From assembly GCA_016197405.1 (NCBI GenBank), contig JACPVR010000007.1, positions 326,664 through 390,663 on the forward strand: DNA of 64,000 nt. The letters are read 5' to 3'. Numbering within the stretch: the first letter of the stretch is position 1; each line of letters begins with the position of its first letter. Origin of the DNA: Mycobacterium sp. (GTDB taxonomy: Bacteria > Actinomycetota > Actinomycetes > Mycobacteriales > Mycobacteriaceae). The translations under genes and the position numbers were made by a program. Positions 8,217-16,277 of the stretch are shown in pieces. The notes under the pieces were generated by a model. That model did not search any database, was not told the DNA's origin, and saw only the letters and a program-made list of their open reading frames with translations.

Positions 8217-8603
8217 ATGCTCAATCGGCACAGATGGCTTCGTCCGCTTGCCTGTGTGCTCGGACTGATCTCGGTGTCAGTGGCGCCGGTAGCCGGCGCG
8301 CACGCCGACCGCGTGGGCACCGATCCTGCCGCCGGGTCCACCGTCGGCAGCACGGGGGCACAGGTCGCTGCCACGTTCGATGAACCGTTGGAATCGACCT
8401 TCGCGTCGATGTCGGTGGTGGGACCAGACGGCGCGACGTGGTCGACCGGTGATGTCGTCAGCTCGGGCAACCGACTGTCGGTGGGGGTGCGTACATCCGG
8501 GCCGGCCGGTGTCTACACCGTGGCGTACCGATTCTTGGCTGCTGACGGTCACGTGGTGACGGGATCCTGGTCGTACTCGGTGGAGCCCGAAAGCCGGCCG
8601 TGA
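8217..8603 (+). CDS. copC: CopC-domain copper-binding exported protein
   Basis: 128 residues from ATG 8217: a signal peptide (MLNRHRWLRPLACVLGLISV...GAHADR) followed by one CopC domain (TDPAAGSTVGSTGAQVAATFDEPLE...YTVAYRFLAADGHVVTGSWSY), the beta-sandwich that binds Cu outside the membrane; the mature N-terminus starting at or near a His and the conserved DGH near the end match the Cu(II) site of CopC proteins. ATG 8211 in the same frame would add two residues. The start at 8217 is 6 nt after a TATGGT -10 box. Its TGA overlaps the GTG of copD by 4 nt, so the two are coupled, as in other copCD pairs. Confidence 0.87.
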   Translation: MLNRHRWLRPLACVLGLISVSVAPVAGAHADRVGTDPAAGSTVGSTGAQVAATFDEPLESTFASMSVVGPDGATWSTGDVVSSGNRLSVGVRTSGPAGVYTVAYRFLAADGHVVTGSWSYSVEPESRP

Positions 8604-9541
8604 CGCACCGCGCCGAGCCTGCATCGCTACCGGCCGCCTGGATCGGTGCCGTTCTGTCCGCAGGTGGTCTGGCAGTGGTGCTGTGGTGGCTGTCGAGCGC
8701 TCGTGCGGTGGCGGTGACACCCGAGTTGGTTCGCGTACTTGCCGACTGTGCTGTCTTGTGTGCCTTGGGATTTGCGGTGATTCCGGTGCTGGATAGCGGC
8801 GTGTTCCGCGCCGAGCTGGCGCACCGGACAGCTCGGCCCCTTGCGGTGGCGTCGGTGCTGTGGTTGCTGGCCGAGCTTCTGCGGCTGCTGGTGATGGCCG
8901 GGCAGGCGGTAGGTCGTCCGCCGATCGAATTGGATAACTCGGTGCTTTGGCTGTATGCGGCTCAGACAGTGCCGGGCCGGGTCAACATCACCGCCGCCGG
9001 GCTTGCCCTGATCGCGTGCATATTGGTGCTCGCGGTCCGGCGAATCCCCTCGGCCGCCGTCATCGCCTGCTGTGCCGCGGGTATCGCCTCGCGGTCCCTG
9101 ACGGGCCATCTTGCGCAGACCCCGCTCGGCGTGGCCGTGGTGGCCGTGCATGCCGTTTCCGCCATGTTGTGGTGCGGTGTGCTGGTGGGGCTGCTCGCGG
9201 TGGTGCGCCACCGCATTGGATGGGCCCGGCTGCTTCCGGCGTACTCCCGGCTGGCCTTGTACTGCTTTGCGGCGCTGCTGTTCAGCGGAACGATCGGGGC
9301 GATGTCGGTCATCGACGTGCCCGCGGACTTGTACCGGACGACATATGGCCGGCTGCTGCTCATCAAGATCGCGCTCGCCGCGGGGCTCGTGGTGTTGGGG
9401 TGGCGCAACCGGACGCGCTGGGTGCCGGCGGCGCGGTCCCAGTCGATCAGCGTCACCGGCTCGGCGCGGCGGGCAGCGGGTGAGCTGGCGGTGATGGCCG
9501 CCGCCCTGGTCGCCGCGGCAATGCTGGCTCTTGCCGGCTAG
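8600..9541 (+). CDS. copD: CopD-family copper transport membrane protein
   Basis: 313 residues from GTG 8600, overlapping the copC stop. The protein is almost entirely hydrophobic, with about eight predicted membrane helices, and has the CopD-type core (VHAVSAMLWCGVLVGLL, FSGTIGAMSV, YGRLLLIKIALAAGLVVLGWRNR). CopD works with CopC in moving copper across the inner membrane. The gene ends one base before the convergent TetR gene's stop. Direction of transport is not deducible from sequence. Confidence 0.88.
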   Translation: MTHRAEPASLPAAWIGAVLSAGGLAVVLWWLSSARAVAVTPELVRVLADCAVLCALGFAVIPVLDSGVFRAELAHRTARPLAVASVLWLLAELLRLLVMAGQAVGRPPIELDNSVLWLYAAQTVPGRVNITAAGLALIACILVLAVRRIPSAAVIACCAAGIASRSLTGHLAQTPLGVAVVAVHAVSAMLWCGVLVGLLAVVRHRIGWARLLPAYSRLALYCFAALLFSGTIGAMSVIDVPADLYRTTYGRLLLIKIALAAGLVVLGWRNRTRWVPAARSQSISVTGSARRAAGELAVMAAALVAAAMLALAG

Positions 9542-9542
9542 T

Positions 9543-10106
9543 TCACGGTCGAAGCATGAACTCCAGGAAGCGTTCCCGCGCGGCATCGGTGAGCGGCCGT
9601 GGCTTCGACCCGGCCAGGTGCAGGAAACCGATGCCTGCGGCAAATGTCGTCCCCGCGCGCAACTGGGCCTCCTCGGCGGAGAAGCCGAGGTCGAGGAAGA
9701 CCTGACGCACCGCACGGATCACCCGGCGGTCCGAGGACTGCACGCCGGCGGCAACACTCTTGTCGGTTCGCGCCCACTCGCGCATGGTGCGCTCCAGCTT
9801 CCAGTGCCGCGGGCTGATCACCGCCTCGACCATCATCGACAGCTGTTCTCGTGGAGGGAGGTCCTGAATGTCGACGTAGATCTTGTGTTCCTCGCCGCGC
9901 TGCTCACCCCAGGATTCGATGAGCGCCGCCTTATAGGCGGCCATGTCGGCGAAATGCCAGTAGAAGCTGCCTTTGGTGACGCCAAGCCGTTCACAGAGGC
10001 TGTCGATCTTGAGGGACCCCAGACCGTCCTCGGCGAGGATCGAATAGCCGGCTCGCAACCAATCATCGACCGACAAACGGCTACTGCCAGGTGCGCGGGT
10101 TGCCAT
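9543..10106 (-). CDS. TetR-family transcriptional regulator
   Basis: 187 residues. The N-terminal HTH (about residues 12-56: WLRAGYSILAEDGLGSLKIDSLCERLGVTKGSFYWHFADMAAYKAAL) is a clear TetR domain. The ATG at 10106 follows a TAGGCT -10 box (10118-10113) by 6 nt, so the gene may be made from a leaderless transcript, besides any read-through from the operon that starts at 12293. It lies downstream of the deazaflavin oxidoreductase and azoreductase-like genes on the same strand. The palindrome at 12307-12324 is its most likely target (inference). Confidence 0.9.
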   Translation of the reverse strand: MATRAPGSSRLSVDDWLRAGYSILAEDGLGSLKIDSLCERLGVTKGSFYWHFADMAAYKAALIESWGEQRGEEHKIYVDIQDLPPREQLSMMVEAVISPRHWKLERTMREWARTDKSVAAGVQSSDRRVIRAVRQVFLDLGFSAEEAQLRAGTTFAAGIGFLHLAGSKPRPLTDAARERFLEFMLRP

Positions 10107-10145
10107 GTCGGCAGCCTACGTCCAGCGCCGCGGTTTCATCCGGTA

Positions 10146-10532
10146 CTAGCTGTCGAAGTCAACCCGCACGGTCAGCAGATTGGTACCGAAGGTGCGCACC
10201 CCGAAGCTGTTGAACTGCGGCAGTTCACGAAGGCGGGCGACGGAGTCGTCGTCAGGAATCAGGTGGGCGGTTCCGCTGCGCCATTTTCCGCGCAACCGCA
10301 CCCGCACCCGCGGGTCGGCCTGGATATTGCGGATGTACTGCGACTGGTCGCCGAACTCCGAGACGAACCAGAACGCTCCGTCGACGACCTTGCCGCCCAA
10401 CGGCGTGCGGCGGGGCTGACCGGATTTGCGTCCGGTGGTCTCCAGCAGCGTCTGCAACGGGTTGCGGCGCATGATCGGGTTGGCGATGTGTTTCTGGAAG
10501 AAATTGGTGAACGCGGGCTGCTGCGTCGGCAT
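10146..10532 (-). CDS. Deazaflavin (F420)-dependent nitroreductase family protein
   Basis: 128 residues with the Ddn-family pattern: NPIMRRNPLQTLLETTGRKSGQPRRTPLGGKVVDGAFWFVSEFGDQSQYIRNIQADPRVRVRLRGKWRSGTAHLI. The TTGRKSG.RR.PL motif and the WxRNI-type segment (YIRNIQADPRV) bind F420 in this family, which reduces quinones, nitro compounds and other electrophiles in mycobacteria. It starts at ATG 10532, 4 nt after the stop of the flavodoxin-fold oxidoreductase, and so belongs to the operon 12293-10146. Slightly shorter than M. tuberculosis Ddn. Physiological substrate unknown. Confidence 0.88.
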   Translation of the reverse strand: MPTQQPAFTNFFQKHIANPIMRRNPLQTLLETTGRKSGQPRRTPLGGKVVDGAFWFVSEFGDQSQYIRNIQADPRVRVRLRGKWRSGTAHLIPDDDSVARLRELPQFNSFGVRTFGTNLLTVRVDFDS

Positions 10533-10536
10533 GGGT

Positions 10537-11145
10537 CTATTTCACACCCTCGAGGCGGGCTCGCTCCAGTGCTTCTTCACACATGGCGGCGCGCTCCTGC
10601 GCGGTCCACCGCGTCGTCGGTTCGACCACCAGTGCATCGACGTCGTAGCCCAGCATGGTGAACACGTACTTCAGGTAGGGCAATTGGAAATCCTGCAGTT
10701 CGGGATGGCGGCCGTCGTAGGCGCTGCTGCGGGTCAGCAGCAACTGCACGGGTTTCCCGTCGCCCAGGGCGCCGACATGTTCGCCGTGCTCATTGAGGGT
10801 GAAGCTTGCGATCGGTTGCACGATGATGTCGATCCAGGCCTTCAGCGCGTGCGGGATATGCCAATTCCACATCGGCGACGACACCACCAGCCGGTCGAAA
10901 CCGCGGACCCGTTCGATCTCGGCGAGCACGTCGGTCCAAACCTGTTCCTGCGCATCGGTGACCGGGTCGCCGTACAACCGGGCGAACTTCACGATCGCGG
11001 CGTCGCGGCCGAAGCGCAGCAGGTCGTCGTCCCACACCGAGAACCGCTCGTACTCGTCACCGCAGGCCTGCAGATATGCCAGCGCCAGTTGTGACGACAG
11101 GGCGTCGTCGCCCTTGGGGCTGCCCTCGATCCAGAGCGTGCGCAT
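10537..11145 (-). CDS. Flavodoxin-fold NAD(P)H oxidoreductase (azoreductase/quinone reductase type)
   Basis: 202 residues from ATG 11145, which overlaps the upstream TGA by one base (TGATG); a GTG one codon earlier is possible. The sequence MRTLWIEGSPKGDDALSSQLALAYL (FMN phosphate loop), SSPMWNWHIPHALKAWIDIIVQ (the P-M-W/Y-N-x-x-I-P motif of AcpD-type azoreductases) and LLLTRSSAYDG mark an FMN-dependent NADH:quinone/azo reductase. It probably does two-electron reduction of quinones, fitting its neighbours: a second reductase using deazaflavin and, across the promoter, an NADPH quinone/enoyl reductase. Confidence 0.9.
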   Translation of the reverse strand: MRTLWIEGSPKGDDALSSQLALAYLQACGDEYERFSVWDDDLLRFGRDAAIVKFARLYGDPVTDAQEQVWTDVLAEIERVRGFDRLVVSSPMWNWHIPHALKAWIDIIVQPIASFTLNEHGEHVGALGDGKPVQLLLTRSSAYDGRHPELQDFQLPYLKYVFTMLGYDVDALVVEPTTRWTAQERAAMCEEALERARLEGVK

Positions 11146-12293
11146 CACACCATCGCCGTTCGCGGGATCTTCATACCCAAAGTCAGTGCACCGGCGAGCT
11201 CACGGCTGGTGTCGTAGTCGAAGACGACGTGCCCCGACAACACGTCGACATCGCGCTTGAAGCGCTGTAGCGGACTGTCCAGGAAATGCACACTGGCGCC
11301 GGAAGCCTCGAACAGCGAGGCGATCACGGCGCGCGACTCGTGCACGATATGCGCCGCCGCCAGTCGGGCCTCGCCACGGATCTCGCGCGACACGGAATCG
11401 CCTGTGGTGACGATGTTCTCGATCTCGGCGACGGTGTCGTCGAGCAGACCGTGCAGTGCGCGCAACCGGACCCGCGCTTCGGCCAGGCGGGCCTGGGCGA
11501 TCGGTTTGTCTTTCTGCATGACGCCCTCGTAGGCCAATACCCGACCGGCCACGCGTTCGGTGTAGAGCTCGGTGACGCGTTCGGCGCTCCCGAGGGCCGG
11601 CATGGCGGCCAGCAGCGCCAACGCGGGCACCATCGGCCAGCGGTAGGTGGGGCTGTCGTGCAGTTGTGCGCCCGGTGCGGTGCCGCCGTAAATGTCCGCG
11701 ACGCGCACCAGCCGATGCTCGGGGACGAAAGCATCGGTGATGACCGCGTCATTGGATCCGGTGGCCCGCATACCGTCGGTGTGCCAGACATCCTCGACGG
11801 TCGCCTCATCGGCTGGGAGCAGCGCCAACGCCGGATAGATACCGTCGTCGGGGCCGCACAGCGCGCCGACGATGATCCAGTTGCCATGCATGACGCCGGT
11901 CGACCAGGACCACTTGCCGGTGAGCCGGATGCCGCCGTCGACGGGGACCCCGCGCCCGGTGGGGGCCAGCGGGGCCGGTGCCAGGAAGGGCCGTGTCCCA
12001 AAGGCTTCTTTCTGGGCCTGCTCGCCGAACAGCGCCAACATCCAGTTGTGCAGCGCATAGAAGCCGATGGTCCACGCGCTGGACGTGCATCCGTGCGCCA
12101 TCCGTCGGACCGGATCGAGGATCTCGGAGAAGGCGGCCTGCTCGCCGCCGAACTGCTTGGGCACCAGTAGGTCGGTGAAACCCGACGCGGTCAGGTCGGC
12201 CACGGTGGCCGGGGGTAGCTGCCGGAGCTCCTCGGCTTCGCGGGCGCGTTCGGCGAGGTGTCCGATGAACTCGGTGGTGATGGCGCTGGTCAT
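11145..12293 (-). CDS. Acyl-CoA dehydrogenase-fold flavin monooxygenase/oxidase
   Basis: 382 residues in the acyl-CoA dehydrogenase fold, but of the class used by two-component flavin monooxygenases (HsaA / dibenzothiophene desulfurase DszC type): RLTGKWSWSTGVMHGNWIIVGA in the middle domain and the C-terminal DSPLQRFKRDVDVLSGHVVFDYDTS, in place of the IHGG motif of true dehydrogenases. It would use reduced flavin from a partner reductase; the flavodoxin-fold reductase encoded next is an obvious candidate (inference). ATG 12293 is 7 nt after a TAGGTT -10 box (12306-12301), itself adjoining a palindrome. Confidence 0.8.
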   Translation of the reverse strand: MTSAITTEFIGHLAERAREAEELRQLPPATVADLTASGFTDLLVPKQFGGEQAAFSEILDPVRRMAHGCTSSAWTIGFYALHNWMLALFGEQAQKEAFGTRPFLAPAPLAPTGRGVPVDGGIRLTGKWSWSTGVMHGNWIIVGALCGPDDGIYPALALLPADEATVEDVWHTDGMRATGSNDAVITDAFVPEHRLVRVADIYGGTAPGAQLHDSPTYRWPMVPALALLAAMPALGSAERVTELYTERVAGRVLAYEGVMQKDKPIAQARLAEARVRLRALHGLLDDTVAEIENIVTTGDSVSREIRGEARLAAAHIVHESRAVIASLFEASGASVHFLDSPLQRFKRDVDVLSGHVVFDYDTSRELAGALTLGMKIPRTAMV

Positions 12294-12306
12294 GCCGAGG
12301 AACCTA

Positions 12307-12324
12307 CCATACCTTTAGGTATGG
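12307..12324. promoter_or_regulatory. Palindromic operator between divergent redox genes
   Basis: CCATACCT (12307-12314) and AGGTATGG (12317-12324) are perfect 8-nt arms around TT. The site directly abuts the TAGGTT -10 box (12306-12301) of the minus-strand operon and lies 28 nt before the ATG of the plus-strand quinone reductase, so one repressor could control both. The TetR gene at 9543-10106 in the same operon is the best candidate. Binding is inferred. Confidence 0.6.
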
Positions 12325-12351
12325 AGGACCTGATGGGAGCATGATGGCCTG

Positions 12352-13356
12352 ATGACACAGGTGAATGAGATCAACGCGCTGGTGGCTCATGAAGACGCCG
12401 AAGGCGGCATCGTCCTCAAGCACGAGATCGTTGACAACGGGTTCCTGCCCGACGGTGAGGTGACCATCGCCGTCGACTACTCCTCGGTGAACTACAAGGA
12501 CGCACTCGCGGTGACGCCGAAGGCCGGTGTGGCCAGGGCGTACCCGCTGATCCCGGGTATCGACGTCGCCGGCACCGTCATCGAGAGCTCGTCGCCGGAG
12601 TTCGCGGTCGGGGACGTGGTGGTGGCACACGGTTACGACATCGGAACCGGACGGCACGGGGGCTACGCGGAGGTGGCCCGTTATCCGGCCGATCATGTCG
12701 TCAAGCTCGCCGGCCTGAGCGCCGGACAGGCCGCCGCGATCGGTACCGCCGGATTCACCGCCGCCATGAGCGTCAACGCCATTCGCAACCACGGGGTGCA
12801 GCCCGGCGACGGTCCCGTCCTGGTCACCGGTGCCACCGGGGGAGTCGGCAGCGTCAGCGTCGACCTGCTGGCGGGCCTGGGTTACGAAGTGGTCGCCTCC
12901 ACCGGCAAGGCCGATGCGCACGAGCTCTTGCGCGATCTCGGTGCCCATCAGGTGATCGACCGGGTACCAGGCACCGAGAAGGTGCGCGCACTGGGTAAGC
13001 AGCAGTGGGCCGCCGTCGTGGACTGTGTCGGGGGCAAGACGCTGGCGTACGCGTTGAGCACATTGAATTATGGTGGTATCGCTGCGATTTCGGGTCTGGC
13101 TGGCTCGGCTGACCTGCCCGCCACCGTGCATCCGTTCATCCTGCGCGGGGTGACGCTTGCCGGTATCGACTCGGTGCTGCTACCGATCGCGGCACGCCGT
13201 CGGGTGTGGGAGCAGTTGGCAGGTGAGCTGACACCGCGGCACCTGGACCGGATAACCCGCGACGTATCGGTTCTGGAGGTGCCCGACGTGCTGGGCACCA
13301 TCATCGGTGGCGGTGTCACCGGCCGCACCCGGGTGGCTGTCAAGGATGGTTTCTGA
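12352..13356 (+). CDS. YhdH/AcuI-type NADPH quinone/acryloyl-CoA reductase (MDR family)
   Basis: 334 residues. The SSVNYKDALAVTPKAGVARAYPLIPGIDVAGTV start is the AcuI/YhdH signature within the zinc-free medium-chain reductases; the nucleotide-binding motif is TGATGGVGSVSVDLLAGLGYEV. These enzymes reduce acrylyl-CoA or quinone/enone electrophiles with NADPH in the cytosol. ATG 12352 is the first start after the palindrome at 12307-12324, with a GGGAG ribosome site some 10-12 nt upstream. Divergent from the redox operon and probably co-regulated with it. It ends 3 nt before the stop of the convergent protease-nuclease gene. Confidence 0.88.
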   Translation: MTQVNEINALVAHEDAEGGIVLKHEIVDNGFLPDGEVTIAVDYSSVNYKDALAVTPKAGVARAYPLIPGIDVAGTVIESSSPEFAVGDVVVAHGYDIGTGRHGGYAEVARYPADHVVKLAGLSAGQAAAIGTAGFTAAMSVNAIRNHGVQPGDGPVLVTGATGGVGSVSVDLLAGLGYEVVASTGKADAHELLRDLGAHQVIDRVPGTEKVRALGKQQWAAVVDCVGGKTLAYALSTLNYGGIAAISGLAGSADLPATVHPFILRGVTLAGIDSVLLPIAARRRVWEQLAGELTPRHLDRITRDVSVLEVPDVLGTIIGGGVTGRTRVAVKDGF

Positions 13357-13359
13357 TGC

Positions 13360-15255
13360 TCACCACTGGATGTCCGACGGCGAATCCAGCGGGCTGCTGA
13401 GCGCCAGCGCCTCCGGACCCACATCCAGGTCGCCATCTCGCAGCGCCTTGGGAAACCGCACACCGGTACGGCGCTGGATCTCGGACAGCGGAACCTGAAA
13501 CACCCGGAACTCATCCAGTTCGAGGACCTCGAGCTGCTCGAGATTCTGGCTCAGCAGGAATCCGCGGCTCTTCAGCTGCCCGCCCTCCACGAACGCGAGG
13601 ACCTTCCAGAACTCCCTGGGAACCTTCACATTTCGGTACACCCGATCATCGTCGGAAAAGACGGGTCCGCCGAACGCACTGACTTTCAGGTCGTCGATCT
13701 CGACGTCGGCGAAGACCGCATCCTCCAGTCGCCCCCAAATGCCCTGGCGTTTGCTCTGATTGAAATCGTCCATCTGTGGCGCGATATTGGTGTAGAAGAA
13801 GGAGTCCTTGTTGGCCGCGGCCGCTTCGGGCTTGCTACCCCAGACCAGATCTGCCCGGCGCGCGATGTGCCCACGATCGATGCGGTTGTCCGCGTACAGC
13901 TCGTTGCCGACCTGAGCATCCGCTGCCAGTTGCGGGTCCTTGACGAACTGCAAGTTGGTGCGCGGCAGCCGCTTGAGGGCAGCCCCGTCGATGTTCCACG
14001 CCACCCACGCTGCGAACTTGCGGGATCGGCGCATCGCCAAGGAGAAGTGGGTGTAGTTGAGTACAACGGCGCCGTCCTTGGACTTGGCGATGTCATTGCG
14101 GACCGAGGAGGCGACCCCGGGCAGTGGAATCGTCGTGCCGAGGAAGCCGGGCTGATAACCGACCGGCACGACCTCGCCCGCTTCCGCAATCTGCTCGTCC
14201 AAGGCAGGGACCGTCAGCGAGATGCCCAGCTTCTTGAACACCGACTGCGGCAGGCAGGCCAGCGCATGTTCATCGGTGCTGCCTGCGGTCTCTCCGCCGA
14301 AATGCAATCCCGCGAGCACAGTGCTGGTCTTTCCGTTGCCGGACTTGAACATCCACGCCGCCCCGGAGTCCCCGCCGGCACTGACCTCACCGTCGGTAGG
14401 TGGGTGATCGGGGTCTGGTCCGATCTCGAATCCGCCGACCGGCTTCGGCCCGACGCCCGGGTAATTGATCTTGGCGATGACGTCGACGCGACGTACCACC
14501 CCGTGGGTGACGTCGGTGGTGCGACCGCACTTGATCACCTTGTCGCCCAACTCGGGTTCACCCAGCGTGTCCGGGATGACGGCGATCTCCGCGATCTCGG
14601 CGGCGAACGCCCGGTCCTCGATGGTGGACACGGCACAGTCGCCTGCGGGTCCCAGATAGGACCGGACCAACTTGCCGACCCTGTTCCGGGAGAGCCGATT
14701 GTCATCGGCCGGACCCGGCTGCACGATATCGTCGCCGATTTTTCCCGCGGCGGTATGCAGCACATGCCAGTTGCTCAGTAGGTACGGCGTGCCGTCGTTC
14801 GCGTCGTACACGACACATCCGATCGTGCCTGCGGTGGCGTGGACATTGCCGATACTGATACCGGGGACCACCGGATCGAGTCGTGTCTTACGCTCGGGGG
14901 CAACCGCTTCGCCGACTCGTCGGAACGCCGGAGAGTACTGGCGTTGCAGTACGTCGGTGGGTACCTGCACACCCCCGACGGTGATGTAGTCGGGTATGGG
15001 CTTGGTACCCAGCGCCTCCAGACCCTCTGCTTGGACCTTCTGGCCCACGGTGAACTGAATCGCGAGTTCGCCGGTCGATTTCCCGTCGACCAGTTTGTGA
15101 CCCACTCCGACCGAGGTGATGTTCGGGTCCTCGAGGAAATCCTGACCCCGGGTGCGGATGAAAGTCCGCAGAGCGGCGTGTAGATCGGCGGGATCGCGTT
15201 TGGTGCGGGTATTCGCGGGGCGCTTCTTCGCCGGGACGCGCTGTCGTCCGGTCAT
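13360..15255 (-). CDS. Trypsin-like serine protease fused to DNA/RNA non-specific endonuclease
   Basis: 631 residues from ATG 15255 (GTG 15267 would add four). Residues about 20-110 form an N-terminal region (FLEDPNITSVGVGHKLVDGKS...VPTDVLQRQY). Next is a chymotrypsin-fold protease with a full triad: His164 in LSNWHVL, Asp206 in GPAGDCAVS, Ser297 in SAGGDSGAAW. The C-terminal part, about 350 on, is a NUC1-type beta-beta-alpha-metal endonuclease with DRGH (460-463) and Asn490 in TNIAPQMDDFN. No signal peptide or membrane helix is seen, so the product is probably cytosolic. It is monocistronic between convergent and divergent housekeeping-like genes. The architecture hints at an activated or conflict-type effector; function is not established here. 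Confidence 0.88.
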   Translation of the reverse strand: MTGRQRVPAKKRPANTRTKRDPADLHAALRTFIRTRGQDFLEDPNITSVGVGHKLVDGKSTGELAIQFTVGQKVQAEGLEALGTKPIPDYITVGGVQVPTDVLQRQYSPAFRRVGEAVAPERKTRLDPVVPGISIGNVHATAGTIGCVVYDANDGTPYLLSNWHVLHTAAGKIGDDIVQPGPADDNRLSRNRVGKLVRSYLGPAGDCAVSTIEDRAFAAEIAEIAVIPDTLGEPELGDKVIKCGRTTDVTHGVVRRVDVIAKINYPGVGPKPVGGFEIGPDPDHPPTDGEVSAGGDSGAAWMFKSGNGKTSTVLAGLHFGGETAGSTDEHALACLPQSVFKKLGISLTVPALDEQIAEAGEVVPVGYQPGFLGTTIPLPGVASSVRNDIAKSKDGAVVLNYTHFSLAMRRSRKFAAWVAWNIDGAALKRLPRTNLQFVKDPQLAADAQVGNELYADNRIDRGHIARRADLVWGSKPEAAAANKDSFFYTNIAPQMDDFNQSKRQGIWGRLEDAVFADVEIDDLKVSAFGGPVFSDDDRVYRNVKVPREFWKVLAFVEGGQLKSRGFLLSQNLEQLEVLELDEFRVFQVPLSEIQRRTGVRFPKALRDGDLDVGPEALALSSPLDSPSDIQW

Positions 15256-15422
15256 CGGTTCCACCACGAGATTGTCATGTTCCCAGTCCCCCAGGGCTGT
15301 GGGCTCGCGCTGACCGCGAACCTGTGGGACGAATCATCGGCACCGCGCGCACAGAGCGCGCGCGTAGTCCACTACTTGCGTTCCGGCCCTGAGCGCGCGG
15401 CCTGGCGCGCTAGTGTTGAATG

Positions 15423-16274
15423 ATGACTCGTTTCCCCCTGGGCGCCTTCAATGTTCACCGCGTCGGGTTCGGTGCCATGCAGCTGCCCGGCCCGGGAGTG
15501 TTCGGGCCGCCGCGCGATCATGACGAGGCCATCGCGGTGCTGCGCCGGGCCGTGGAACTCGGCGTGGACCATATCGATACCGCGCAGTACTACGGGCCGG
15601 TGGTGGCCAACGAACTGATCCGCGAGGCACTGCACCCGTATCCCGCGGAACTGGCGCTGGTCAGCAAGCTCGGCGGTCGCCGCGACGACGCCGGCGCCTG
15701 GCTGCCGGTCGAAGACTCGGCCGGGTTGCGTGCCGACCTGGAGGCCAACCTGCGCACCCTGGGAATCGAGCAGCTCGCCGCGGTCAATCTGCGCGTCATG
15801 GGCAGTGACGAGCCCGACGAGCAGTTCGACACACAGCTCGACGTGCTGATCACCGCCCGCTCCGAGGGCCTCATCGGAGGCATCGGGCTGTCGAACGTCA
15901 GCCATCCGCAATTGCTGCACGCCCTGGGCCGCACCGACATCACCTGTGTGCAGAACCCGTTCAATCTGGCCGACCGGTCTTCGCAACCGGTGCTCGACGA
16001 GTGCACCGCGCGCGGTATCGCATTCGTGCCGTTCTTCCCGCTGGGATCGGCTTTCGCACAGGACAATCCGGTGCTCGGCAACGAGGTTGTCCGCAGGACG
16101 GCGGCCGCGCTGGACCGTACGCCGGCGCAGATCGCGCTGGCCTGGACGCTGAGCGTGGCGCCCAATGTACTGCTGATCCCTGGCACCTCGTCGTTAGCAC
16201 ACCTGGAGCAGAACCTGGCGGTCGCCGATATCGAACTCGACGCGCAGACCCGCGCCGAACTCGATGGCGTCTGA
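15423..16274 (+). CDS. Aldo/keto reductase
   Basis: 283 residues from ATG 15423 (an ATG at 15420 directly precedes it in frame). A TAGTGT -10 box at 15411-15416 is 6 nt upstream, so the mRNA may be leaderless. The TIM-barrel family pattern is clear: GFGAMQLPG, ELGVDHIDTAQYYG (Asp and Tyr of the catalytic tetrad), LVSKLGG (Lys), and the C-terminal IPGTSSLAHLEQNLAVADIELD NADPH-binding segment. The catalytic His position seems to be replaced (AAVNLRVMG, where most members have an His), as in some bacterial subfamilies. Followed after 3 nt by a GNAT gene. Substrate unknown. Confidence 0.9.
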   Translation: MTRFPLGAFNVHRVGFGAMQLPGPGVFGPPRDHDEAIAVLRRAVELGVDHIDTAQYYGPVVANELIREALHPYPAELALVSKLGGRRDDAGAWLPVEDSAGLRADLEANLRTLGIEQLAAVNLRVMGSDEPDEQFDTQLDVLITARSEGLIGGIGLSNVSHPQLLHALGRTDITCVQNPFNLADRSSQPVLDECTARGIAFVPFFPLGSAFAQDNPVLGNEVVRRTAAALDRTPAQIALAWTLSVAPNVLLIPGTSSLAHLEQNLAVADIELDAQTRAELDGV

Positions 16275-16277
16275 GAA

